Below, one piece after another: positions 32,473-44,936 of a DNA stretch of 50,810 nucleotides. The notes beneath the pieces are model-generated. The model had not been told where the DNA came from. It did no database searches and saw only the letters and a program-made list of their open reading frames with translations. The stretch comes from Geosiphon pyriformis (lineage: Eukaryota; Glomeromycota; Glomeromycetes; Archaeosporales; Geosiphonaceae). The stretch is from assembly GCA_016748015.1 (NCBI GenBank), contig JAAOMT010000672.1, positions 580,406-631,215 on the forward strand, given 5' to 3'. The stretch's first letter is position 1, and each line of letters starts with the position of its first letter. The translations under genes were made by a program, and so were the position numbers.

Positions 32473-34560
32473 ATATAATCCTACAGAAAACCAGTACCAA
32501 CAACAATCATTCAAAAGTAGCAGAATCAGAAATAATAGGAACAAACCATTTAGGATTTGCTAAATTTTTATTTCAATAATACAGCCAACAATTGGACTTA
32601 ACCAACAACTATTATTTAGCAAAATCAGCCTTCAATTTTTATGTCAATGAAAAAATCACAGATTTTTTAGAAAAACCAGTTGACATTGAATCAGTAAGAA
32701 AAAATTTCTATATGAAATTAATCCAACACACCAACTTAAAATGAAATTACAGTTTTGCATTAATTATTAGAGAAATTAATCAAGAAATTGAAAGATACAC
32801 CCAACAACAATTCCCCATTATCTATGCAGATAAAGGTAAAAAAAAATTACAAACACCAGCAATAATACCAAAAAAAATACAATTACTAATGTGAAAGAAA
32901 CAAAGAATTGAATCTTCACTATATTCATCATATCATTACACACCTAGAAATACCATTAACATTACATCAATAGGTGCATCCACATTAAATATGACATCAA
33001 CATTTGGACAACTCCCATTTCAAAGTAAACAAAAGAAAGCAGAATTACTAGAAACCTATGGCAATTATTTTGAAGGATTTAAATTGCAATTACCAATACC
33101 ATCAGGATTCTGATTATTATTACCTCTACTAAATTTTGGAACCACAAGTTCTTGGAAAATAATGGCATCAGAAGAAAAAAAAGAAGAGAATCAAGAATTT
33201 AATTATAAAAATCCAATTGCAGAAAATCCAGAAATTGAAACTCTGAATATTTAAACCCAGCAAACTTCGAATAATCCAAACTCCCAGTTAATTAATCAGA
33301 AAAACTTATCTCCAGAAATTGTTATCAATCAGCAACCAATTAATCCAATTGCTGAACAACTTCAACAGCCACCAATACTATCCCAACAATTACCCCTTTA
33401 ACCACCATAACAACTAAACTTAAATTCAATGGTCTATGCTCCAATAGCAAAACTCGAAAAATTCACAAGTGAAGAAGACAATGCCCAAGTGTGGCTAAAC
33501 AATATTGAAAAAGCCATCACAACTAATAGATAAAATAATGCCAAAGCCATGCAAGCCATTTCATACTTTTTTCAGGATACTACTGACTTATGATATCAAA
33601 ACTTGGCCAACAAATCTCAAGACTTCAATGTATTTAAACTTGCATTTCTACAATATTTTAGCAACAATAATAGTATTAATTATCTAGCAAATACCTTCAC
33701 TACCATTAAACAAGGAGAAAATGAAGCAGTCACTATCTATCTAAGATGCTTTTACAGAAATTTGTGCCAAATTCAAGCCATACAGGCTGATTATTTCACA
33801 GCACCACAAATTCTAAATCAATTCATTAAAGGTCTGCACAGTAGCATCTTCCAATGTGTATGCCCATTGCACCCAGTAGACCTTTAAGCCACTATTACAA
33901 ATGCTAGAGATTTTGAAGCAGTTGAGCTTGAAGCTAACTATGCTTAAGCTGTAAATCTAGTAATAAACAGATTATCTAACTTGGATTTTAAATTAAAGCA
34001 ATTCAGTGAATTTGTTAATCAGAAATTAGAAGGATACTTAATTAACAACAATCAAGCAATTTATCAACCTTCTCAACAACACAATAATCAAAAAAACCCC
34101 AATCATTTCCAAAATTTATTACATCTATCATCATTGACCAATCAACAGTGACAACAAAAAATGTGTGTTTGCCACTATTGTGATAAACAAGAACACTTAC
34201 AAATTGATTGCTGCTATTGATTAAATAACCAATGATTGGAAAATCAATATTGAAATCCCAATTACTAGTTTCAAATTCTGAATTATCAACCCAACCCAGC
34301 ACCATATCAACCTAATTACTTACCCATGACATAGCAGCCAATCTATCAACCACCAATTTATTAGCCTCCAGCAATTATAGTTTATCAACAACAGCCACAA
34401 TCTCTCTATTAGCCACAGCCCCAAGTAATCTATCAACCCCAAACAATTCCAACACTACTATTAAACTCAGCTCAGATAACATTCGGAAATCTCAGATTGA
34501 GAACCACCCAAAACTGGAGATCAGTGATGGTTGTCTATTAACCAATTCTCAGATCTTCAA
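32473..34560 (+). pseudogene. gag of element A4
   Basis: The most complete family-A gag. N-terminal region 32520-33240 (YHYTPRNTINITSIG, FQSKQKKAELLETYG); a Gln/Pro/Asn linker; capsid 33430-33890 (KLEKFTSEEDNAQVWLNN, FLQYFSNNNSINYLA, APQILNQFIKGLHSS); CCHC knuckle CHYCDKQEHLQIDC near 34170-34211; and a Tyr/Gln/Pro-rich tail with repeated YQP units (34290-34450). Stops are nearly all TAA/TAG at Gln positions in the QP-rich parts and TGA at Trp, so the decay is mostly transitions. Confidence 0.82.
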
Positions 34561-35260
34561 ACCAGCCCTTAGAATCATGCCAGTAGAGTTCAGAAACCAG
34601 ATATACCCAAAATCCAAGTTTCCAGAATTATTTAAGTCTTCTAGTAACTTCAGAAGATGCCTTATCCAACAACACAAAACTCAACCAAAAACAACCACTT
34701 ACCAGTAACATACTTTCAGCCACCATCACCAATGACAAATTACTCACAGCTATCTTTCTATTTGAATTTAAGGAACTGACATTTACACTCTTGTTCAGTA
34801 AAACTGCATTCAAGAAAAAACCAATCACTACTATGTATACTGATGCCAAAGTCGATAACCATTCTATCAAGCTTATCTTTGATAGTAGGTCAGCAGACAG
34901 TATTATTACACAACAACTCATAGACCAATTAGGTTGCCAAGTTGATTATGCTGCCAGCACTAGAATTATAACCACTGATGAAGTAATCAAAACTTCAATT
35001 GGTAAAATAGATAACTTCCCATTTGAAGTCAACAGCATCATAATATCAATTAAGGTATTAATAATAGAAACAACTCAGTACTAAGCTCTCATTGAGAATG
35101 ACTGGCTGTATAAAACCAATGCTGTGCTCAACTAAAACACCCAAGAACTGCAGCTTAGCCAGAACAGCCACTATACATGCATGCCAGTCATTTGTGGTCA
35201 CTTCAAGACCACTATCAATCACAAGCCACTTATTGAATTAGAAAAAAAAGAAAAAAAACC
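34561..35260 (+). pseudogene. Protease of element A4
   Basis: Open at 34791-35084. Active site IKLIFDSRSADSIITQQLID, where D-S-G has become D-S-R. The flanking strands (FPFEVNSIIISIKVLII) and the ENDWLYKTNAVL end of the domain are clear. Upstream, SATITNDKLLTAIFLFEF matches A1 and A3. A TAA at 35082 replaces Gln in QYQALIEN. It would process the polyprotein; here it is inactive. Confidence 0.8.
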
Positions 35261-35989
35261 TACCTGAAAAGCATACCAAGTTTTCTGAGCCAATATCAAA
35301 CACAATAAGCTACTACCAATACTTTCTTGGAATGACAAAAAAAAAGAAAAGAAGAAGACACACCAGAAAAAGATGCTACTACAGAGGAAATAACTAGTGG
35401 CTGAAAAAAAGAATACTCATGTAAGCCAATAAAAAAGCCACCATATATATCTCTTAAATACAAAAACTGTAAAAAGAAATTCTCTTCTATAGAAGCTTGA
35501 ATAGCCCTTGATAAAGACTATTAGACCAGGACTCACTATTACTACAAGCCATGCCATAAAAAATGCTATGGATACCCAAAAAAACAGAGAAAGTAGGACA
35601 ATAAACTGTGTCTCACTTGTGGCAAATGGTTACTTGACAAAGAAATGTGAAATAACATTCCTGATTAAGGAGAAATGTGTGACACTTCATCTCAGTACAC
35701 AATTCTCATAAGCAACTAGATCAATTGTGGCACTTCTATTACTGCAGCTTGGCATTGAGCACTGATTTGCTTGGACAGCTACCCACATGATGAAGATAAA
35801 ATTTGGAGAATGGCAAATGCCAAAGTCAAAAAAACCATGTCCAGTAAAATTCTGAAAATTAAGAATAATCCCCCAAAACTGGTTGACATTGTTCTTATCC
35901 CAAACTTAGATGCTTTTTTCAATATAGAGACAGATCCAAAGAAGTTTCATAAGCACTACCAAAATTTGGCACCAACAAGAAAAGAGCAA
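35261..35989 (+). pseudogene. Cys-rich domain of element A4 (cut by family-B LTR)
   Basis: KKPPYISLKYKNCKKKFSS, CHKKCYGYPKK, CLTCGKWLLD and CDTSSQY give the first Cys cluster (35440-35690), parallel to B at 11755-12005. KIKNNPPKLVDIVLIPN follows. The reading is cut at 35989 by a family-B LTR before the second cluster, and no dUTPase or RT of A4 remains. Stops occur at several Trp and Gln positions. Confidence 0.7.
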
Positions 35990-36977
35990 TATTACCAGAC
36001 AAAATTAGAGATATTGTTTAACATAAAATTACTTTTATAAATCTTATCATTAATTAGCATATATTATCATTTCAAATCATCACTTATTACATTAGCAAAA
36101 TATCTGAAATTAGCATTTAACTAATAATCCAATTGGTACATAACACAAATATAACCTAAGTGCAATGATTAATCATGCAATATCCTAAAATATATAACAC
36201 TCAAAAGTTCGCCGAAATTTGTAAAAATTTGCCAAAATAATTGATAGTTTACTGAAATATCTAATAGTTCATAGAAATAACTTGTAGTTCACCAAAATGT
36301 ATTTTTAGTTTAGCGAAATTGTAGAAAAGAGCAAAGTTCAAGTTTATAGAATAGTATTATGACAAGTTGTATAAAAAAAGAGCTTCTCTTTTTGAGAAAA
36401 TGTATCTTACTTTAGATTTATCTCTTAAAACCGTTCCTATACACACAAAAAGAAATAAATATCAAATAATTCGAAAAAACCAAATTCTTTAATTATTGTA
36501 CTTGGAAAATCTCCAAAACCCAACTAACATTTCGAAATTGATTAGCTACTAATTTCAGTAAACTGTTAGTGACTCCAGGTCTGGATAGAAAATGTTTCTC
36601 TTGATAGAATTCTATTTCTTTTACATTTTTTTTATTTTCTTTCTTTCTTTTATTTTTCTTATTATAATCATTAGGGTAGCCTACAGACAAGATTCCTGTA
36701 GAAAAATTGACTTTCACAGCAAAGTAACTACACATTTTAGTAAGCTTCTAAATGAGCAATTCCTGGGAAAGAGTTGACGTTTACTACAACGTAACTACAC
36801 AAAGCAACTGGCATGGAATTGGCCATTTCACTTATAAGCCCAGCAAGTTCAAATTATAGAAGATAATTTGAAGATAAATTCAGTTATTGGAGGTTCAAAC
36901 ACTTCCCATAGTCATGAATTAACAGCATTACAACAAACATACAAGAGCTAAGAAGAGACCAAAAACCTCCAGTAACA
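35990..36977 (+). repeat. Family-B LTR (element B3, 5' LTR)
   Basis: Starts TATTACCAG (TG changed to TA) and ends CCAGTAACA, 988 bases. It aligns with 8119-9085 and 17000-17978, including the agttcgccgaaat-type repeats (36205-36320) and TATA box (near 36371). Inserted in the A4 Cys-rich domain. Confidence 0.9.
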
Positions 36978-38222
36978 TTTAGTGCTCTCCCACAGAAACA
37001 ACACAGCAAAAACAAACTTCAAAGTGGTGACCATACCAGACACAACAACTCTAGAGTATTACCAATCAATTTACACTCACTGCAAGCAAAGATTCAACAT
37101 TCCAGACGGAATTGAAGTTGTCAAGAAATCAGTATACCAATACATTGAAAACCACATCAACAATTATCTTTTTGGAAATTACAATATCTCAGAAGTTAGA
37201 AGCAACCTTTACAATAATTTAGTATACTACTCACAGTTGGAAACTGAAGATTTTAATAGTGAAACACTTGCCACTTACTTTCAAGAACTAAATTTTAACA
37301 TTATCCAGTACTGTGAAGAAACATATCCAGTGCAGTCTCAATACTCTATTGATTTTGAATCAGAAACAGAAACAAGCAACAAAAGCAAACAAAAATTGAA
37401 ACAATACTCAAAAACCACCCCAAATACTCCAATACTACCAAAAACAACTGCCAAACACTTACAAACACCTGAACAAGGAACCAGTTCAAAACTTCCACTT
37501 ATTATCACACCTTTTCTAGCTTCACTTGCACAAGCATAAACACCTAATTCACCCTTAAATCGATTTGCAAAACTAAAAGATTTTACATCATCCAGAAGTC
37601 TCACCAGACAACAAGAACCTCTTCAAACTAGTTCCAATCTCCTTGACTTTCTAGCTGAAAATCGAAATAAACACTCTGAAACAGTAGTGAACAAAAAAAA
37701 TGACTTTGAAATATCTGAAAAAAAATCAATAGACAGTGAAAACAAAGAAGACAAAATGACAGCATACATTGCAAAAATCTCTAAATTCAATGGAAAAGAC
37801 ATTAAGACCAGTCCCCAAGAATGACTTGACCAAGTTACTAAAGCTGGAGATGCAAATAGATGGAATACTGCCAGAATGTTAAAAACAATTCCCTACTTTC
37901 TCAAAAGAACAGCAAACGAATGGTTTGAAAACTTGACCACCCTTTTTAATGACTGGACAGCTTTCAAAACTGCCTTCTTAGAACAATTCACCAATAATAA
38001 CACCTCAATCACTCTTCAAAATTGTTTTCACAATATCAAACAAGAACCCTCTGAATCTGTTATGACTTATATTGGGAAATTCAACAAACTTCTCAAATGA
38101 ATTTGCCAACTTGAAACTAATGATTATTATTCTGATGCTCAAATCTTGGATCAATTTATCACTGGTTTAAAAGATAAACTGATTAAAAAAGTTTGCCCAC
38201 ATGCTCCAGAAAATTTAAACTC
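36978..38222 (+). pseudogene. gag of element B3 (truncated)
   Basis: Follows a PBS (TTTAGTGCTCTCCC) and is nearly the same as B's gag at 9086-10330. The N-terminal 185 codons are open at 36982-37539. The capsid part is open at 37876-38100 (ANEWFENLTTLFNDW, FLEQFTNNNTS). TGA at 37822 and 38098 fall at Trp and Arg positions. It breaks off at 38222, in the middle of NLNSAI, and is joined to an integrase scrap: the rest of gag and all of pol are gone. Confidence 0.85.
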
Positions 38223-38400
38223 TGGAAATTAAGTACTATTATATTATATAAAAGCTAAAAAACAATGAAATGGAAAGTTTAACTCAAAATAGAATAGACT
38301 TTTTTATATACACAAAGTTTTAGACAATAGAGCTTACAAATTAAGATTAGAAAACAGAATTTTAAAGAAAGTAGCACATAAAAATTTTTATATAAAATTT
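38223..38400 (+). pseudogene. Integrase C-terminal scrap joined to B3 gag
   Basis: GPY/F-like module text (KWNGKFNSK, FLYTQSFRQ-like in broken frame) matching 15895-16045 in B and 21895-22035 in A1. It appears to be the far end of the same or a related element after a deletion of about 5.5 kb. No 3' LTR follows; AT-rich filler does. Confidence 0.65.
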
Positions 38401-38559
38401 TTATTAATTTAAATAATTACTTTTTAAAAATATTTATAAAAATTTTTTTGAAAATTATAATTTAATTTAAATATATAATTTGTTTTTTAAAATTATTGTT
38501 TATTTAGATTTTTTTATTTTTTTTTATTTCAGTTTAATGAGTGCAGCCCAATTACTATT
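38401..38559. other. AT-rich filler
   Basis: Almost only A and T, with long T runs. No gene, repeat boundary or RNA seen. Confidence 0.6.
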
Positions 38560-40830
38560 TAGTATACAGAATCAAAACTGTGAACTCTAACTAGATGTGA
38601 TTCACGTATTTTCTACATATAACCAGTTATTCAAGTCAGTTTAGGCTATATTACATTGATGCACTAGAAGAAAACTTATCCAAAGATGACATTTTTTGAA
38701 TGACAAGAAACAAAGTTGCACTGTAAAGAACCAATCCAACCAGCAATTTGGCTGTTTTCAAGACATCAGTCTTAACATTAATAGTCTCATGTTCCCAAAG
38801 GAACATCAAGTTAGAAAACACTTCATCATTCAAACCAACTGGGTGCTTTGAATTACCAGACATATCAATATTTTTTATGCAGCAATTTTTTTTTAAAGAA
38901 ACCACTTTTCTTCCCAATTTACTAACAACTTTATTAAAAGAACCTAAATGTACCATAATTTCATTAATCTTAAGACCAGTTTTACTGCTTGAGACCAAAT
39001 CCCCATTAATAAATTGTTCAAACAATTTGACCAAAAAACCAACTGGTTTAACAATAAACTCAATCAAAGCAGAAAGCTTGACCAAATCAGACTTCACAGA
39101 AGCCAATCAAAAAGACACCATGAGATCACCAACAACCATAAAAGAAGAAATAGGAGCTACCAGAAAAAAAAACTCAGAAAAATCCAAGGAAGCAGAAGCT
39201 TTTGCATAAGAAACACTACTCACAAAATGTGGTTTAAACATCTTGGGAGTTTTGAGGGAAGAAGATGAAGAAATCTTGTAATCTATAGCCAAATGGCCTA
39301 TTTTTTGACACTTAAAGCAACACCAACAACCAGAGATTTCTCACCAAATATGGCATTTTCTTAAAGTACCAGTTTTAACAACTGCAAATTCCAAATCAAC
39401 TTGGGAACCAAATATAACCAGAGCAAACCAGGAACAATAACCAGAATCAAATAAACAAGGAATGAAACAAGTTTGACCATCAATCTAAGAGATCATATCA
39501 CTAATCTTAAAAACAGTATAGCCAAAAGAGAGATTAATCAACTTGGCCTTGAACTGATCACAAAACAAAATTGTCTCATTTTGATTGATAAGGGGAAAAA
39601 TACGAACATTATCTTGCCTACCAAAATTGACCAATAAGTAAGAGCAGAGGCAGCAGCATTCAATTCTTTGAAATAAACAATTACATATTGCTAAACATCA
39701 GCAGACTTTAGCATGACATGAGAAATTTTACCAAAAACTTCAAAAGCTGACTTAATATTGGCAGTAGACACACTCAAAAACATATCATGCAGTACAACAG
39801 CAGCAAGAGAAGAAACAAATTCAGAAATTACCAAAAACTTGGCAATTTTAAGAGTGACAAGACAAACAGAACTTGTAAACTCAATTAGAAACAGCATCTA
39901 AAGAACTTTGGAAGGCAAACTCAACACAGAAGAGTTTCATATTGTTCTTAAAAACAGATTTTGCACCCAAAAAACCATATATAGACTGAAAAGCAGTCTT
40001 AACATAAGCCAATTTAATCTTGAAAGTAGTACCAAGCACTAAAGTGAAGGCCACCTACCCAGCAAACCTTTGATAACTAATAATAGTTTTCCAAGCACCA
40101 CTAGTGGTAGCACTAAAAACCAGAGAAGAAGATGATTCAGTTTCTATTTGGTCAGTTCAGTTTTTAAAAAAAGATAACCCAACAAAAGGAGATTGTTTTG
40201 CTTCTAAAACTGGTGATAATTTATCAGAAGACACCACATTTGGCAACACAGCCAGTGGTTGATTTAGGCTTATCTTGAACAATATGCTGAATAATGCTAT
40301 AGAAATCTCATCTAAAATCTCATTAGGAATTACAAAAGGGTTCAGTATAATAATAGCAGAGGCAAGTGACTGTCTTCACTTTTCTGAACTTTTGGTCTTT
40401 TTGATCATTTTTTTTGAAAAAGTGGTGTTAGCAACACCAAGTGTTGAATCTATGGAGGGTAAAATCAGCTTATTTACTGGTCTATTATTAAAAACTTTTG
40501 GGCTCTTAGTTGGAGTGGAGGCAACACTGAAATTAACCCAAATGTGTCTCTTTGAAGGAACTTTAACTGGTGAAAAATCAGCCAAAGATGAGAAAGTTGT
40601 TTCAGTGGTTACCAAAAACAGCTTATTACAATTACTGAGTAAAGAGAAAACTTCTAAAACATTCTGCTTAATTGTTTTTATAACAGAGAGAGCTTCTTTG
40701 GTTGAAATTTTATTAGATATCTCAAGACAGATATCAAGTACAGCTTTTTTACTCTTTGTTCTGGTTATGATTATAAAATTAAGGAAACAAAGAGTTTTTT
40801 TTTCTTCAAAATTTTTTAATTAATGTTATA
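38560..40830 (-). pseudogene. LINE ORF1 (nucleic-acid-binding protein), ORF1-only copy
   Basis: Minus-strand reading of about 720 codons, open in pieces (40615-40376, 39897-39691, 39292-39107, 39106-38651). Order: a Ser/Thr/Lys-rich N-terminal region; a domain near 39900-39560 that looks RRM-like (VVLHDMFLSVSTANIK, FGKISHVMLKSADV, VIVYFKELNAA); a CCHC knuckle CFKCQKIGHLAID near 39330-39290, whose last Cys is now Tyr; then a C-terminal segment (FSNLMFLWEHE, ALIEFIVKPVGFLV). This layout fits ORF1 of a non-LTR retrotransposon. ORF2 (endonuclease, RT) is absent. 38560-38650 resembles the 3' flank of the LINE copy at 41451. Confidence 0.72.
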
Positions 40831-41339
40831 ATTTTTTGCAAATTTTTAAAGATAAATATAAATTTTTTAATTTTTTAAAAAAATAATAGTTTTTTAAAAT
40901 TATTTATTATAAAAATAATTTTTTAACAATTATTAATAAATTAATATCTAAAATAAAATTTTTTTAATAAAAACTATTAGATTTAATTATTTAGATCTTA
41001 AAGCAATAAAATATAAAAATAAAAAAACTATTATTTTATTTGTATTTATTTTTTTAGTTTTAAAGTATTTAATTAAAAGTATAAAAAGGCCTTACTTTTA
41101 TTATTTGTTTTTTAATTAATATTAATATTTAAAAGAATTTTAATTTTTTTTGCAAAATTAGTTTTTATATTTTTAAATTATTTAATACAAATATTATCTA
41201 AAAGTATTTTTAAAATTAAATTTATTTTATTATCTAAGTTTTTAATATTTTTAATCAAAACTTTAAATTTTTGTATAAAAATATTATTTATAAAACCATA
41301 AATAGTTCTATTTATTAACTTCTTTTTTTTAACATTTCA
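40831..41339. other. Extremely AT-rich spacer
   Basis: About 500 bases of nearly pure A/T with poly-A and poly-T runs. No ORF, RNA gene or boundary repeat could be supported. It separates two LINE remnants. Confidence 0.65.
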
Positions 41340-44030
41340 AGTAAGACCCAAATGTTATCTAATATAATTCATCAAACTAAGAGATTTAAACTAAACACAA
41401 ATCATGCACTTTCTACATATAACCAGCTACTTGAACCAATTAAAGTAATATTATAAATCTATTTTAACTGACACTACACTATTAACACCAGAAAAAAAAC
41501 CATAAGGCTTAAAAAAACCAAGACAAATACCAAGCACTTCTGCTATTCTAAGCAACCTAATAACTTCAACAAAAAGTAAAAATAACAGACCATGAACCAT
41601 GGGAAACACTGAGCTATTATGCAAAATCAATCTTTTTTTTTCTATAAACATCCTATATTTAACTCTAACTAACTATACATTAGTATAGTGAGTGGTCTTT
41701 ATACTCTGAACAAAATTAATAACACCTTTACTAGCTGATTCTACATTATTAAAAATGGTCACTGTTTTCAAAAACCAATCTTTAAACAAAAAGTTTTTAC
41801 ACAAAACAGTATACAAATTGTTATTAGAAATGTATAAAAAGATTATTTACAAGACCCAAAACAATAACAGACTTAAACCTAATATAACATACTACTAATT
41901 TAAATAAGATGTAAACAGAAAATCACAAATTGCAGAGTCTATTTGGCATACAAAAAAATGATCAAAACTTTTTACCTTCTTATAATAAATACACAATACA
42001 CTTGAATACTTTTTATTATACAATTGTTTTTATTTAGCAATTAGTAGATGGTAGTATACAGTCTTTATAAAATATAAATGTAAACTGGCCATAAACTTAC
42101 TTGTAAATTCAGTCATCATATAAGAGTCAAAATGCCAAACAAAAACAGTATGAACCCAATTCACATTACTAATAAAATCTGTGTCAATAACATCAGAACC
42201 AGGTTTAATCTCTCAATATGTATAATAAACAGTTCTATAAATATTTTGAACAAAACAGTGAGTATTACCAGATACTGCCATTCTGCCAGCCCCAAAAAAC
42301 CTATCACAAACCAGAACAAAAACACCAAATCTGAACTAGCAGTCAAGCCAATCAGCTTATCAGCATGCTTATTGTTTAAAATACCAGAATTTTTTTTGAT
42401 TTTGCATCAAGAAATACTAAGCCTCTTATCCTTAATAAATGTTACAACTCTTTGTTATTTTATCTAACACCAATTATGATAGTTAAGCAGAGCCAAAACT
42501 AACTTAGCAGCATAAGCATCTAAAACAGTTTGATTGTTTGAATACACTAAAACTGAGCTGCTAGAAGGAACCCACTTTAAAGCCAGAATGATCACTTGCA
42601 ATTTTGCCAACATAGAGGATACCAACTTATTAACACTAATGCTAACACCCAAACTCAGGTCAGAGAAATATGCAACTGCTTTACATTTTATTTCACATAT
42701 GTCCAAATTTCTTAAAGACTCATCTGTATAGACATTAATAACACTTAAACCAAAGGCAACAAGACTTTTTTTTATCTTAAAAATGCCATTAGAATTACAT
42801 ATAGACAAAAAATGAAAAAAAAAAAGACCAACTCAAAAAATCATATGCTAAACTAAACCAGCCAAAGATTGGACTTCTTAGGTCAAGTCTTTTCTAATAG
42901 TAGAATCTTTTCTAATTGAAAATTAAACCCTTTCTGTTATATAATTGATTAATAAAAGCAACTTCAAATCTTTTAAATAAACATAAAACATTAAAAAACA
43001 TCAAATCCCTTAAAACAAAAGACATTAGAGTGCTACCAGAAAAATGAAAAGCAGACAAAATAAAATTGTCCAAGAACATATTACAATTCAAGAAAATCTG
43101 AATCATACCAGCTAAAAAATTGTTAACCAGACTAACTTACAGCTTTATAAATTGATGCAACAAATAAATAGGAGACCAACTTATAATTTGCAGGTTCAAA
43201 GACTTATAATTAAACAATCTACTAAGAATCTCACTAGCATTTGAGAAATCCAACACAGAAGCCACTTTGCATTTAGCTTGTAATTGTTTGAAAAACTTTA
43301 AATCATACAATAAAAAATAATAAAGAGTTTTATTAGAAAAATCTCTTGGCAAGCCAGTTTTTATTCTTAAACTCTTTCTAATCATCATATTTTACTTAAT
43401 ATATACACTTCTAAAGACAAAACTAAACTAAGTTCTGTAACTAATTATAAGTTGAAGTATAGCTGAAACTAAATAAAAAAACTGCTTGTTTAAGATTGTT
43501 TTTCTTAAAACCAAATTAACAAAAAACTTAACATTTGAATAAACCTTTGTCATACTTGGTTTGAATAAACTCTTAAAAAACAAAAAATACCAAGATATCT
43601 ATGAGACTTTCTCTTCTGGACAACCAAAATCAGCAAACCATTAATTGACAATAAAACATCTTTGATCTGTTAATTAATAGAAATGACAACTGTTTTTTCA
43701 TTATTAATTGAAATATCATTAACCTTAAAAAAGCTACTAGCAATGTCCAAAATGTACTGAATGGCTGCTTAGCTGTTCTCAATCCAAATTGTGTTATTAA
43801 CAAAAGTGCCAGTCACAAAAAAGAAAGTCATTTCATTTTGACTTTTCAAGCTGCCAATTTTAGCAATAAACTTAATGTTAATATAATAACTACATAAAAT
43901 TTCCTGCTATTTGACTTTACACAACAAAGAGTCATAAAATATCCTCCAAAGCAGAAAAAAAAAATCTTATTCTGGTCCAGACTATTATGCACTCAGTACT
44001 TACTCATTAGACCAAAATCAGTCATAATCA
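41340..44030 (-). pseudogene. LINE ORF2 C-terminal half (RT palm to RNase H), 5'-truncated
   Basis: Minus strand. RT remnants at 43990-43400: the palm box reads TFVNNTIWI near 43781-43807, where F/Y-x-D-D is expected, so both catalytic Asp are Asn; ISINNEKTVVIS and KSHRYLGIF follow, typical of the LINE RT thumb side. An RNase H domain at 42808-42464 has VYTDESLRNL (first Asp kept), MLAKLQVIILAL (Glu to Lys) and VYSNNQTVLDA (Asp to Asn). The C-terminal tail ends at a stop at 41451 (FFSGVNSVVSVKID). The endonuclease and RT fingers are missing: a 5' truncation, usual for LINEs. 41340-41450 is the 3' flank, shared with the ORF1 copy. Confidence 0.78.
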
Positions 44031-44880
44031 AATTGACTCTATTACTAATTTATTTTAATTATAGTATTATTAATAATAGTTATTTAGTTTAAGACAAAAA
44101 AATTATTGTCTTGTAAAATATTAATAAAAATATAATAAAAACAGAAATTTTTTTTTTAAAAATAGTTTTATTTGAAAATTTTTTTAAATTAAAAATATTA
44201 TTAATATTATTGTCTTATTGTTTAAAAATTTATAAAATCTATAATATTTGTTTTTTAAAATAAATTTATATAATAAAAATAAAAATAACTAATTAAAAAT
44301 TTTGTAAAATATAAAGTTATTAAAACTTAAATATATAATATTTAAAATAAAAATTAAATTAGTATTTAAATAAAAAGTTGTTAAATACATAAATAAAATA
44401 AAAACAAATAGTTTTTTTAATTTATATAGTTTAATATAAGTTTAAATTACTGGTTACATATTTTAAGTTTTAATTAAATTATATTTAATTAATACATAAA
44501 AATAACATTATTAAATTTGTTTTATTTACAAATTAAAATACATAAACTTTTATTTAATAAGTTTTAAAGTTAAATATAATATATAAAATAATAATAAAAA
44601 TATATTTTAATACTAGCTTGATTTTTTTCAATTTTAATAGTATTAATTCTAATTTTTAAAACTTACAATTATTTTTATTTTAATATAATAAAACGAATTT
44701 TATTCAACATTAATAAACATATTAATGAAATATTGCACAATACAATAATTATTAAATAACAATTATATGATGTAGGCATACTGCAGGGGTTAAAAACTCT
44801 GATTATTGTTATAATTTAACAATAACGGGGTTTGTTAAATTTATACTGATAAATCAAAGATCTGAAACGTCATTGACACG
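44031..44880. other. AT-rich spacer upstream of the NTPase-nuclease gene
   Basis: 44031-44780 is nearly pure A/T and gene-free. From about 44765 the composition becomes normal (gtaggcatactgcaggggtt), marking the start of the host gene's upstream region. A core promoter cannot be picked with confidence. Confidence 0.6.
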
Positions 44881-44936
44881 AACCAAACATATATTAGGCC
44901 ATATCTTCCCAAACCTTAACAAACACGCAAAACACC

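Noticed and set aside
6000-35989. Possible alternative genetic code (TAA/TAG as Gln, TGA as Trp), because stops fall at those positions
   Set aside because: Asp-to-Asn, Glu-to-Lys and Gly-to-Glu/Arg changes of the same transition type occur alongside, TGA also replaces Arg, and the intact gene at 44937-48046 uses the standard code.
40275-40823. Plus-strand 182-codon frame
   Set aside because: Antisense to the N-terminal part of LINE ORF1, whose domain order continues on the minus strand.
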